Shown piece by piece: positions 17,903 to 24,477 of a stretch of DNA of 64,000 nucleotides (position 1 is the first letter of the stretch; every line of letters starts with the position of its first letter). The DNA is from Maribacter sp044594925 (GTDB lineage: Bacteria; Bacteroidota; Bacteroidia; Flavobacteriales; Flavobacteriaceae), in assembly GCF_044594925.1 (NCBI RefSeq), contig NZ_CP138991.1:2170001-2234000 (forward strand), in the 5' to 3' direction. A program made the position numbers and the translations under genes. The notes below the pieces were generated by a model. It had not been told where the DNA came from. It made no database searches and saw nothing but the letters and a program-made list of their open reading frames with translations.

Positions 17903-18969
17903 GACAATGGTATTTTAATAGTTGCCACTACTTCCTCGTTGACCTCTTTTAGCATAAAAGAAGCCTTTACACCGTATAGTAAACGCAAGCGCTGTTTAAT
18001 ATTCTTTAGCCCTAACTGCGTAGAATTATGAGCTATCATTAATTTCCCGGTATTCACCACTTTTATAGAAAGTACATCCTCCGTCTTTTCAGCAGTTAGT
18101 TTTATGGTACCTCCAGATTTTAGATTAGAAATACCGTGTTTCGTTGCATTTTCAACCAGTAATTGTATGATCATCGGAGGTATCTGAAAACCAAGAGTGC
18201 CTTTATCGATTTCCTTTACAAACTTTAAGCGGTCTTCAAATTGAATTTTTGAAAGAGCAATGTAATTATCTACCATTTCTAACTCTTCCTCTAGTGAGAT
18301 GGCATTAATATTATTTTTGGTCAAGGAATAGCGAAGCATTTCTGATAACTTCGTCAGCATATCCCGAGATTTTTCCACATCTTCTAGCATGAGACCTCTA
18401 ATATTATTAAGGCTATTGAACATAAAATGAGGATTTATTTGTCCTTTTAAGGTGTTTAACTGGGCTTGTTTTAAAGTGCTGTTAAGTTCAGCGCGTTCCA
18501 AACGATTTGCGTTAAGTTTTGCCGCTATTTTCACGGACATATAGAAAACTGTCCAACCCATTATGGTGATGAAGGAATTAATCAATAACAACCCAATTCC
18601 AAAATCCTTGTACATCTCTGGAACTTTTACGTGCTCCTCGGAAAATTTTCCTACAAAATGACCAAAACCATAAGAAAGCCCAAAATAAATGAGAGCGGCA
18701 ACTCCTATTCCCACAAAAATCTTTAGAAGTTGTTTGGAATTAAAAGCATCAAAATTTAGCACTCTTTTCAAGAAAGAGCGCAATAAACTTGTTGATAAAA
18801 TACCTATTAAAAAAGTAGATATAAGTCCGTAATAAAATAACTTACTGGACTTGTAACCATCCATATCCGGCGTAAAAGCGTAGGCAACGAAAACCAGTCC
18901 GCCCCAGCCTAATAACTGTACGGTCCAAAAGTAAAAATGCCATCTGTGTTCCTTTATAAATGAACTCAT
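17899..18969 (-). CDS. LytS/YehU-type sensor histidine kinase
   Basis: A 356-residue membrane kinase. Four hydrophobic segments lie at about 15-35, 45-62, 80-103 and 123-148; then comes the His-kinase domain with LKGQINPHFMFNSLNNIRG, where His181 is the phosphorylation site. The ATP-binding end has LLVENATKHGI and LGLKNIKQRL. No large periplasmic sensor loop is visible, so the signal is probably sensed in or at the membrane. It overlaps the LytTR regulator gene by 4 bases. A TATATTTG box at 18990-18997 gives a short leader of about 16 bases. Confidence 0.92.
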   Translation of the reverse strand: MSSFIKEHRWHFYFWTVQLLGWGGLVFVAYAFTPDMDGYKSSKLFYYGLISTFLIGILSTSLLRSFLKRVLNFDAFNSKQLLKIFVGIGVAALIYFGLSYGFGHFVGKFSEEHVKVPEMYKDFGIGLLLINSFITIMGWTVFYMSVKIAAKLNANRLERAELNSTLKQAQLNTLKGQINPHFMFNSLNNIRGLMLEDVEKSRDMLTKLSEMLRYSLTKNNINAISLEEELEMVDNYIALSKIQFEDRLKFVKEIDKGTLGFQIPPMIIQLLVENATKHGISNLKSGGTIKLTAEKTEDVLSIKVVNTGKLMIAHNSTQLGLKNIKQRLRLLYGVKASFMLKEVNEEVVATIKIPLS

Positions 18970-18989
18970 TCAATCCTAATTTTCAACTT

Positions 18990-18997
18990 CAAATATA
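18990..18997 (-). promoter_or_regulatory. Promoter -7 element for the LytTR two-component operon
   Basis: The minus strand reads TATATTTG, an exact match to TAnnTTTG, ending 20 bases before the kinase ATG. No clear -33 element was seen at 19-21 bases upstream. Confidence 0.45.
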
Positions 18998-19130
18998 GTT
19001 TAATATTCAAGGTAGCTATTGTTTCTTTTTTGCTCTAGAAGAATATAGTAATAAGAAGGGATAAAAGTAATTTTACTATTGCGATCATGATATTTTTTAT
19101 AGAATTAAAAGTTTGGCTGACTGTAATACC

Positions 19131-19167
19131 AATACCGTTTAGTTGCGTTAAAGCACTAAACGGTATT
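19131..19167 (-). terminator. Strong stem-loop after the small membrane protein gene
   Basis: AATACCGTTTAGT (19131-19143) and ACTAAACGGTATT (19155-19167) form a perfect 13-base stem with an 11-base loop, 3 bases beyond the stop of the small gene. There is no U-run on the minus strand, so this may be a 3'-end stabilising hairpin instead of a classical intrinsic terminator. Confidence 0.55.
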
Positions 19168-19170
19168 AAA

Positions 19171-19374
19171 TTATTTAAGCATGGAAGGTTTTGTAGCACA
19201 TTCGGTATTGCGTTCCTTATTTAAGAGTGATACTCCTACTAATGTTAACCCTGCGTAAAGTGGAAAGAAATAATCCATAAGATTTAAACTACTTACCGCT
19301 CCGAATAAAGAAGCTATAACTGTTACTACTCCGATACTTAATACTGTTAATTTTGTTTTGTCGATTGTTTTCAT
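19171..19374 (-). CDS. Small membrane protein, probable LytTR target
   Basis: A 67-residue protein with two hydrophobic segments, LTVLSIGVVTVIASLFGAV (about 9-27) and YFFPLYAGLTLVGVSLL (about 35-51), and a short polar tail NKERNTECATKPSMLK. No family is recognised. It is supported as a real gene by its own strong hairpin directly after the stop and by a long upstream region with a LytTR-type repeat pair. It lies two genes upstream of the LytTR kinase-regulator pair in the same direction, so it may be an effector or a feedback partner of that system. This role is inference. Confidence 0.65.
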   Translation of the reverse strand: MKTIDKTKLTVLSIGVVTVIASLFGAVSSLNLMDYFFPLYAGLTLVGVSLLNKERNTECATKPSMLK

Positions 19375-19683
19375 GATTGTATGTTTTTAATAATTAGTTG
19401 ATTTTATTTTTCAAACTTGATACTTTTATTTTTTGAAGTATTCATTTTGTTCGATGGTGTAAATCTAAGTGAGAAATCCAGATTGGCATACTAAAATATG
19501 ACGAACGGTAGAAAGAAACACCCGAACGGACATTTTCCTTGACTAAAATGTAATTAATTGATATTCAGAATTTTAAAGTTCTTCTGTCACTACAAAAATG
19601 AATCAAAACTACTGTGAAATGGGAGTTTTAGCTGATTTTAGGGTATTAAAAAGTAGTGCTATTTCAGAAGATAATATTTAGCG
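19375..19683. other. Regulatory region before the small membrane protein gene
   Basis: This 309-base gap holds no convincing gene. It carries a LytTR-type repeat pair (19501-19530) and a TAGATTTA -7-like box on the minus strand (19460-19467). A 27-codon plus-strand reading frame at 19597 has no support. The 3' end of the DUF4136 gene bounds the region on the right. Confidence 0.5.
19501..19530 (-). promoter_or_regulatory. LytTR-type direct-repeat operator
   Basis: On the minus strand TCCGTTCGG (19530-19522) and ACCGTTCGT (19509-19501) are direct repeats separated by 12 bases. Both fit the published LytTR consensus [TA][AC][CA]GTTN[AG][TG] at every position, and the 12-base spacer is the expected one. 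The pair lies about 34 bases upstream of the TAGATTTA box, a suitable distance for an activator of the 67-residue membrane protein gene. Confidence 0.6.
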
Positions 19684-20211
19684 CTATTTGCTTGATTTAG
19701 GAGGGTACTTATCAAAAATTTTAATGACAAGTTCTTGCATTTTTTGTTCTTTTTCTAAAGGAGAGCTACCCTCTTTGAACGGGCTTTCACTTACAGCTTG
19801 CCAAATCAGAACATCTTTTTTAATATCCACCAAGTCTACCTGTATTTCCCTATTGAGTTTAGGACCACCTACGGGTATACCTATAGAAACTCCGCCCCCA
19901 ACGTTTCGACCACCACCGCCCAGACCAACACCTACGGAATTACCTGCCTGTGCCCTAAAAACAGTACTTTTTATATTGATGAAAATATCTGCCTCTTCCG
20001 AGAACATAAGCCCTTTAGATTGTAATGTAATATCCATGGCGTTCAAAAGTCTTTTTTCATCTAATTGACTTAGACCCGTTTCCATGTCAGCAAAGTAATT
20101 GTATGTGGTATAAGAGGAAAAATCAGCATTACGGTCATAATCATAATCCACTTGGATGGCTCCACAAGAGGAAAAGATGAACAGGAGCAATAGGTAACTG
20201 AAATATTTCAT
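19684..20211 (-). CDS. DUF4136 lipoprotein
   Basis: A 175-residue lipoprotein with lipobox FSSC (Cys16). The start VDYDYDRNADFSSYTTYNYF, the middle LNAMDITLQSKGLMFSEEADIFINI, and the ending KMQELVIKIFDKYPP match DUF4136, a common outer-membrane-attached family of unknown function in Gram-negative bacteria. A glycine-rich loop (GVGLGGGGRNVGGGVSIG) is typical. The frame can begin two codons earlier with GTG, but ATG at 20211 gives the normal start. The gene stands alone. Confidence 0.85.
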   Translation of the reverse strand: MKYFSYLLLLFIFSSCGAIQVDYDYDRNADFSSYTTYNYFADMETGLSQLDEKRLLNAMDITLQSKGLMFSEEADIFINIKSTVFRAQAGNSVGVGLGGGGRNVGGGVSIGIPVGGPKLNREIQVDLVDIKKDVLIWQAVSESPFKEGSSPLEKEQKMQELVIKIFDKYPPKSSK

Positions 20212-20309
20212 AATCACTATTTTACCTCAATATACGCAAAAATCAACCTTCTTGCTTTTTAAAGAACAAACTCGCCCAAACTACTACTTACGTAAAACTT
20301 GAAATTCTA

Positions 20310-21311
20310 CTACACGTTTATCATGGTCCAAAGCCTATCTTTCAGCGCTTTAATTCCCATTTGAGCAACAGACGATATAAACATATAAGGAACCCCATTT
20401 AAGTCCACATCCAGTTCCGTACGCATTTCATCTATCAATTCATCATCTAACATATCGCTTTTAGAAATCGCTATTAGGCGTTCTTTGTCCAATAATTCAG
20501 GGTTGTACCTTCGTAGCTCATCCAAGAGGATTTCATATTCCTTACTGATGTCAGGACTATCCGCAGGAATGAGAAAGAGTAATGTAGCATTGCGCTCTAT
20601 ATGCCTTAAGAAATAGTGTCCAAGACCTTTCCCTTCGGCAGCACCCTCGATAATTCCCGGAATATCTGCCATTACGAAACTTTTAAAGTCTCTGTACTCC
20701 ACAATTCCTAAATTTGGTTTAAGGGTAGTAAATTCGTAATCGGCAATCTTAGGCCTAGCGGAGGTAATAACAGAAAGTAAAGTAGACTTACCGGCATTGG
20801 GGAAGCCTACCAATCCTACATCTGCCAAAATTTTCAGTTCTAAAATAAAAGCGCCTTCAGTTCCTTCTTTTCCTGGTTGTGCATATCTTGGCGTCTGGTT
20901 GGTTGACGTTCTAAAATGCCAATTGCCACGACCACCCATACCACCTTCCACAACTATTTTTTCCTCGCCATGTTCGGTAATCTCCAATAGCTCTTCATTC
21001 GTTTCTGCATCTCTTAAAATAGTCCCCAACGGCACATCCAAGTACACATCATCACCATCGGCACCCGTACTTCTGCTCTTTGCGCCATGAGCACCATGAC
21101 CTGCTTTAAAATGCTTCTTGTACTTAAAAGTAACTAAAGTCCATAAGTTCTGATTACCTCTAAGAATAATATGACCACCACGACCACCATCTCCGCCATC
21201 AGGACCTCCCTTGGTTATAAACTTTTCTCTATGTAGATGCACTGAACCTTTGCCCCCGTTACCAGAGGTTAAAAACACTTTTACATAATCTACAAAATTT
21301 CCTTCGGTCAT
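20310..21311 (-). CDS. obgE: Obg family GTPase
   Basis: Obg/CgtA GTPase of 333 residues. The glycine-rich Obg domain is at the N-terminus (GNGGKGSVHLHREKF, GGPDGGDGGRGG), followed by the G domain with GFPNAGKSTLL (G1, about 166-176), TTLKPNLG (switch I), DIPGIIEGAAEGKGLG (G3/switch II) and SKSD (G4). It lacks the optional C-terminal TGS-like extension. Obg acts in 50S ribosome assembly and stress signalling in the cytoplasm. It lies downstream of hpt-adk and the 47-residue membrane protein gene and is probably in their transcript; the gap of 46 bases holds no promoter I can see. Confidence 0.96.
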   Translation of the reverse strand: MTEGNFVDYVKVFLTSGNGGKGSVHLHREKFITKGGPDGGDGGRGGHIILRGNQNLWTLVTFKYKKHFKAGHGAHGAKSRSTGADGDDVYLDVPLGTILRDAETNEELLEITEHGEEKIVVEGGMGGRGNWHFRTSTNQTPRYAQPGKEGTEGAFILELKILADVGLVGFPNAGKSTLLSVITSARPKIADYEFTTLKPNLGIVEYRDFKSFVMADIPGIIEGAAEGKGLGHYFLRHIERNATLLFLIPADSPDISKEYEILLDELRRYNPELLDKERLIAISKSDMLDDELIDEMRTELDVDLNGVPYMFISSVAQMGIKALKDRLWTMINV

Positions 21312-21357
21312 TTTCGGTATTTAGTCTAAGCTTATCAACTTATTAAACGGAAAAATC

Positions 21358-21501
21358 TTAGTCGAAATCTAATGAATCATCAAAATAAAATAGATAAACC
21401 AGATAAATTAAGGCAATCAGAAAAAAAATAAAGACCGCAGAACAGCCTGTTACAAAACAACCCTTGATAGCTTCTTTTGGTCGTATTACTTCTTCAGCCA
21501 A
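21358..21501 (-). CDS. Small membrane protein between hpt-adk and obgE (TTG start)
   Basis: The frame directly after the hpt-adk stop reads LAEEVIRPKEAIKGCFVTGC, then one hydrophobic helix (SAVFIFFLIALIYLVYLFYF), then DDSLDFD and a stop: 47 residues. The only usable start is TTG at 21499-21501, immediately after the TAA of hpt-adk and in the same frame. The composition (charged head, one TM, acidic tail) is that of a real protein. Translation could be by termination-reinitiation, or by stop readthrough, which would add it to the adenylate kinase. It was too short for automated listing. Function unknown. Confidence 0.6.
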   Translation of the reverse strand: MAEEVIRPKEAIKGCFVTGCSAVFIFFLIALIYLVYLFYFDDSLDFD

Positions 21502-22608
21502 TTATAACGATGCTATGACCTTGGTCAAACGTTCCGTAATTTCTTCAATAGAACCAATACCATTAACGCTATGGAATTTATTTTGGTCCTCGTAATAATT
21601 CTTTAAAGGGGCTGTTTTTAAACTGTACTCCTCAAAACGGTTTCTAATCTTATCCACGTCTTGGTCATCTGAACGGCCACTAACCTTACCCCTTTCTAAC
21701 AAACGTGCTATTAACACCTCATCATTGGCTTCTAAAGCTATGGTAGCATTAATTTTCATATCCTTTGATTCCAAAAAATTATCCAACGCTTCTGCTTGCG
21801 CAGCTGTACGGGGAAAACCATCAAAAATAAATCCGTCAGCATCAGGATTTTTCCCTACCTCATCCTCTAACATCTTAATTGTAACAGCATCAGGAACCAA
21901 ATCACCTTTATCGATATAAGACTTGGCCAAATTACCTAGTTCCGTACCGTTCTTAATGTTGAAACGAAAAACATCTCCGGTTGAAATGTGTTTTAGATTG
22001 TACTGTTCTTTTAAAAATTGGGCCTGGGTACCTTTTCCCGCTCCGGGCTTTCCAAATAGTACAAGATTTATCATATGTTTTTGGTTTAGTTGGTATACTT
22101 CTCTAAAATTTCTTCCTAATTCTTTATAATCTAATCCGTAACCCACAATAAAGCGGTCCGGAATTTCCAATCCAAAATAATCTATGGCGTATTCTCCATT
22201 ATATACCTCTGACTTATAAAAAAGACTGGCTATTTTAAATTCTTTTACGTTGGTATTAGAAAATAAATGTACCAATTCTTGAAGTGTGCGACCGGTATCT
22301 ATAATATCTTCCAAGATAATGACATCCCTGCCTTCTATATTTTCAGGTAAATCCAGCAAAGTCTCCACAATCCCTGTTGAAGTAAGTCCTTGGTAGGAAC
22401 TTAGTTTAACAAAAGAAACCTCGCAAGGGTACTCGTAAGCCTTTAAAAAGTCAGATACGAACATGAACGACCCATTTAAAACACCCACAAAAATCGGTGT
22501 CGTATCCCTATAATCGGCAGCGATGGTATCCGCAACACGCTTTACTGCTTGCTGAATTTCCTTCTCGCTAATAAAAGGTTTGAAAAATTTGTCGTGAAGT
22601 TGTATCAA
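21502..22608 (-). CDS. adk: Fused hypoxanthine phosphoribosyltransferase - adenylate kinase
   Basis: A 368-residue two-enzyme fusion. Residues 1-178 are a hypoxanthine phosphoribosyltransferase with the PRPP-binding VIILEDIIDTGRTL (about 96-109) and FVKLSSYQG. Residues 179-368 are a short-LID adenylate kinase: MINLVLFGKPGAGKGTQ (P-loop 186-194), HISTGDVFR, FDGFPRTAAQAE and LLERGKVSGRSDD. The first domain salvages hypoxanthine with PRPP; the second interconverts AMP, ADP and ATP. The fusion is a known flavobacterial arrangement. Met179 stands exactly at the kinase start, so a separate kinase could also be made by internal initiation. Promoter TATCTTTG lies at 22632-22639. Confidence 0.95.
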   Translation of the reverse strand: MIQLHDKFFKPFISEKEIQQAVKRVADTIAADYRDTTPIFVGVLNGSFMFVSDFLKAYEYPCEVSFVKLSSYQGLTSTGIVETLLDLPENIEGRDVIILEDIIDTGRTLQELVHLFSNTNVKEFKIASLFYKSEVYNGEYAIDYFGLEIPDRFIVGYGLDYKELGRNFREVYQLNQKHMINLVLFGKPGAGKGTQAQFLKEQYNLKHISTGDVFRFNIKNGTELGNLAKSYIDKGDLVPDAVTIKMLEDEVGKNPDADGFIFDGFPRTAAQAEALDNFLESKDMKINATIALEANDEVLIARLLERGKVSGRSDDQDVDKIRNRFEEYSLKTAPLKNYYEDQNKFHSVNGIGSIEEITERLTKVIASL

Positions 22609-22631
22609 TTTTTAAAAATTAGTAAGGTGGG

Positions 22632-22639
22632 CAAAGATA
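22632..22639 (-). promoter_or_regulatory. Promoter -7 element for hpt-adk
   Basis: The minus strand reads TATCTTTG, an exact TAnnTTTG match, preceded by GC as in the radC and mpl promoters. The predicted start leaves a leader of about 19 bases. It is back-to-back with the purK promoter. Confidence 0.55.
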
Positions 22640-22693
22640 GCATATTGGGGCGTGTTTTTGAATTTTAGCCAATTGGATTCTCATTTTTAAACG

Positions 22694-22701
22694 TATTTTT
22701 G
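22694..22701 (+). promoter_or_regulatory. Promoter -7 element for purKE
   Basis: TATTTTTG is an exact TAnnTTTG match, with TTG at 22673-22675 about 18 bases upstream as a -33 element. The predicted leader before purK is about 40 bases. Confidence 0.55.
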
Positions 22702-22746
22702 TGGTAAACAGGGTGTATTTTAAAATCAAAAAAGACTGTTGAAGGC

Positions 22747-23901
22747 ATGAACTATTTTTCATCGAATTTTAAGCTTGGTATTTTAGGAGGTGGGCAATTA
22801 GGCAAAATGATGCTTTATGAAACCCGAAAATGGGATATAGTCACAAAAGTTCTGGACGCATCTGAAGAGGCTCCGTGTAAAATAGCTTGTAATGAATTTG
22901 TTCAGGGAAGTCTATTGGATTATGATACGGTATATAATTTTGGAAAAGATGTTGACGTTCTTACCATAGAGATTGAAAATATAAACTTGGACGCCCTAGC
23001 GCAGTTAGAAAAAGAAGGTATTAAAGTATATCCCCAACCCAATGCCTTGCGAATTATTCAAAATAAAGCAAAACAAAAACTGTTCTACACGGACCATGAT
23101 ATACCAACAGCTCCTTTTCAACGGTTCGCTTATCTGAGTGAGATAGCCGATAGTTTGCATAATGGGGGTTTAACCCTCCCTTTTGTTTGGAAAGTAGCGC
23201 AATTTGGCTATGATGGACAAGGTGTAAAAGTAATACGAAAAATAGAAGATTTAACCGGTTTACCTCCAGGGGAGTGTATTGCGGAAGATATGATTCCGTT
23301 TAAAAATGAACTGGCGGTCATTGTAGCTAGAAATGCCGACGGGGCAGTAAAAACCTATCCTGTTGTGGAGATGGAATTTCATCCTGAAGCAAACCAAGTA
23401 GAATATGTTATCTGTCCGGCAAGGATAGATGAAAAAATAGCGGAAAAAGCGCAAAATTTAGCGCTAAAAGTTTCTGAAAAAATAGGTCTTACCGGTCTGC
23501 TTGCCGTTGAAATGTTTCAGACCCAAGAGGATGACATTTTAGTAAACGAAGTAGCTCCAAGACCCCATAATAGTGGACATTATAGTATTGAAGGGAGCTA
23601 TACCAATCAATTTGAACAACACATACGAGCCATTCTTAATTTACCCTTAGGGAAGACAGACAGTAAGGTTGCAGGGATTATGGTAAACCTTGTAGGCGCA
23701 GAAGGCCATAAAGGAGAAGTGATCTACGAAAATATCGATGCCATTATGGATATGGATGGTGTTACACCCCATATATATGGAAAAAAACAAACCCGACCTT
23801 TCCGCAAAATGGGACATGTTACCATTGTAAATGAAGATATTAACGAGGCAAGAAAAGTGGCACAAAAAGTAAAGGAAACGATTAAAGTAATAAGCAAATA
23901 G
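22747..23901 (+). CDS. purK: 5-(carboxyamino)imidazole ribonucleotide synthase
   Basis: PurK of 384 residues. It starts with the N-terminal Rossmann-like segment LGILGGGQLGKMM, then the ATP-grasp core (FVWKVAQFGYDGQGVKVI, IAEDMIPFKNELAVIVARN, LAVEMFQTQEDDILVNEVAPRPHNSGHYSIEG). It carboxylates AIR with bicarbonate and ATP to N5-CAIR in purine synthesis in the cytoplasm. The start fits the family. purE follows after 2 bases, the next enzyme of the same step, so the two form an operon. Confidence 0.97.
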   Translation: MNYFSSNFKLGILGGGQLGKMMLYETRKWDIVTKVLDASEEAPCKIACNEFVQGSLLDYDTVYNFGKDVDVLTIEIENINLDALAQLEKEGIKVYPQPNALRIIQNKAKQKLFYTDHDIPTAPFQRFAYLSEIADSLHNGGLTLPFVWKVAQFGYDGQGVKVIRKIEDLTGLPPGECIAEDMIPFKNELAVIVARNADGAVKTYPVVEMEFHPEANQVEYVICPARIDEKIAEKAQNLALKVSEKIGLTGLLAVEMFQTQEDDILVNEVAPRPHNSGHYSIEGSYTNQFEQHIRAILNLPLGKTDSKVAGIMVNLVGAEGHKGEVIYENIDAIMDMDGVTPHIYGKKQTRPFRKMGHVTIVNEDINEARKVAQKVKETIKVISK

Positions 23902-23903
23902 TT

Positions 23904-24392
23904 ATGAGCAAAGTAGCCGTGGTCATGGGAAGTACCAGTGACCTACCCGTAATGCAAGAAGCCTTAGATATCCTAAAAGGTTTTGATATTGAAGTAGATG
24001 TAGATATCGTTTCTGCGCATCGTACTCCCGAAAAGTTGTTCGATTTTAGTAAAAATGCCCATACGAACGGGTATTCTGTAATTATTGCCGGCGCAGGCGG
24101 TGCGGCACATCTTCCAGGCATGGTTGCATCCATGTCCCCATTGCCCGTAATCGGGGTTCCCGTAAAAAGTAGTAATTCTATTGATGGATGGGACTCAGTT
24201 CTTTCTATACTGCAAATGCCAGGAGGTGTTCCAGTTGCAACAGTCGCCTTAAACGGAGCCAAAAACGCCGGTATTCTTGCTGCTCAAATCATAGGTTCCT
24301 CAGATAAATGTGTTCTTGATAAGATTGTTCTTTACAAAGAAGGTCTAAAGCAGAAAGTGATTGATGGGGCTAAATCAGTAAACGGTAAGTAG
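23904..24392 (+). CDS. purE: N5-carboxyaminoimidazole ribonucleotide mutase
   Basis: PurE class I of 162 residues: VAVVMGSTSDLPVMQEA at the start, VSAHRTPEKLFDF with the catalytic-site His, and AGAGGAAHLPGMVASMSPLPVIGVPV. It converts N5-CAIR to CAIR, directly after PurK. The gene starts 2 bases after the purK stop. The end of the product (SVNGK) lies just before a run of five 7-base tandem repeats at 24397-24431. Confidence 0.97.
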   Translation: MSKVAVVMGSTSDLPVMQEALDILKGFDIEVDVDIVSAHRTPEKLFDFSKNAHTNGYSVIIAGAGGAAHLPGMVASMSPLPVIGVPVKSSNSIDGWDSVLSILQMPGGVPVATVALNGAKNAGILAAQIIGSSDKCVLDKIVLYKEGLKQKVIDGAKSVNGK

Positions 24393-24396
24393 TATG

Positions 24397-24431
24397 CAGT
24401 TGGCAGTTGGCAGTTGGCAGTTGGCAGTTGG
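24397..24431. repeat. Tandem repeat, five copies of CAGTTGG
   Basis: Five perfect, adjacent copies of CAGTTGG fill the space between purE and the M3 peptidase gene. The unit contains both CAGTTGG and TGGCAGT readings. Such short noncoding runs are prone to slippage, so copy number could differ between strains. It is not part of any open frame. Confidence 0.9.
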
Positions 24432-24477
24432 CAAAATTAATTTTCAATACTCAAATCTAAAATCTCAATACTAGCAA

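Noticed and set aside
19597..19680. 27-codon plus-strand frame in the LytTR-operator region
   Set aside because: No signal, no family likeness and no upstream promoter; length expected by chance in AT-rich DNA.
24397..24431. CRISPR array
   Set aside because: The units are 7 bases and contiguous without spacers.
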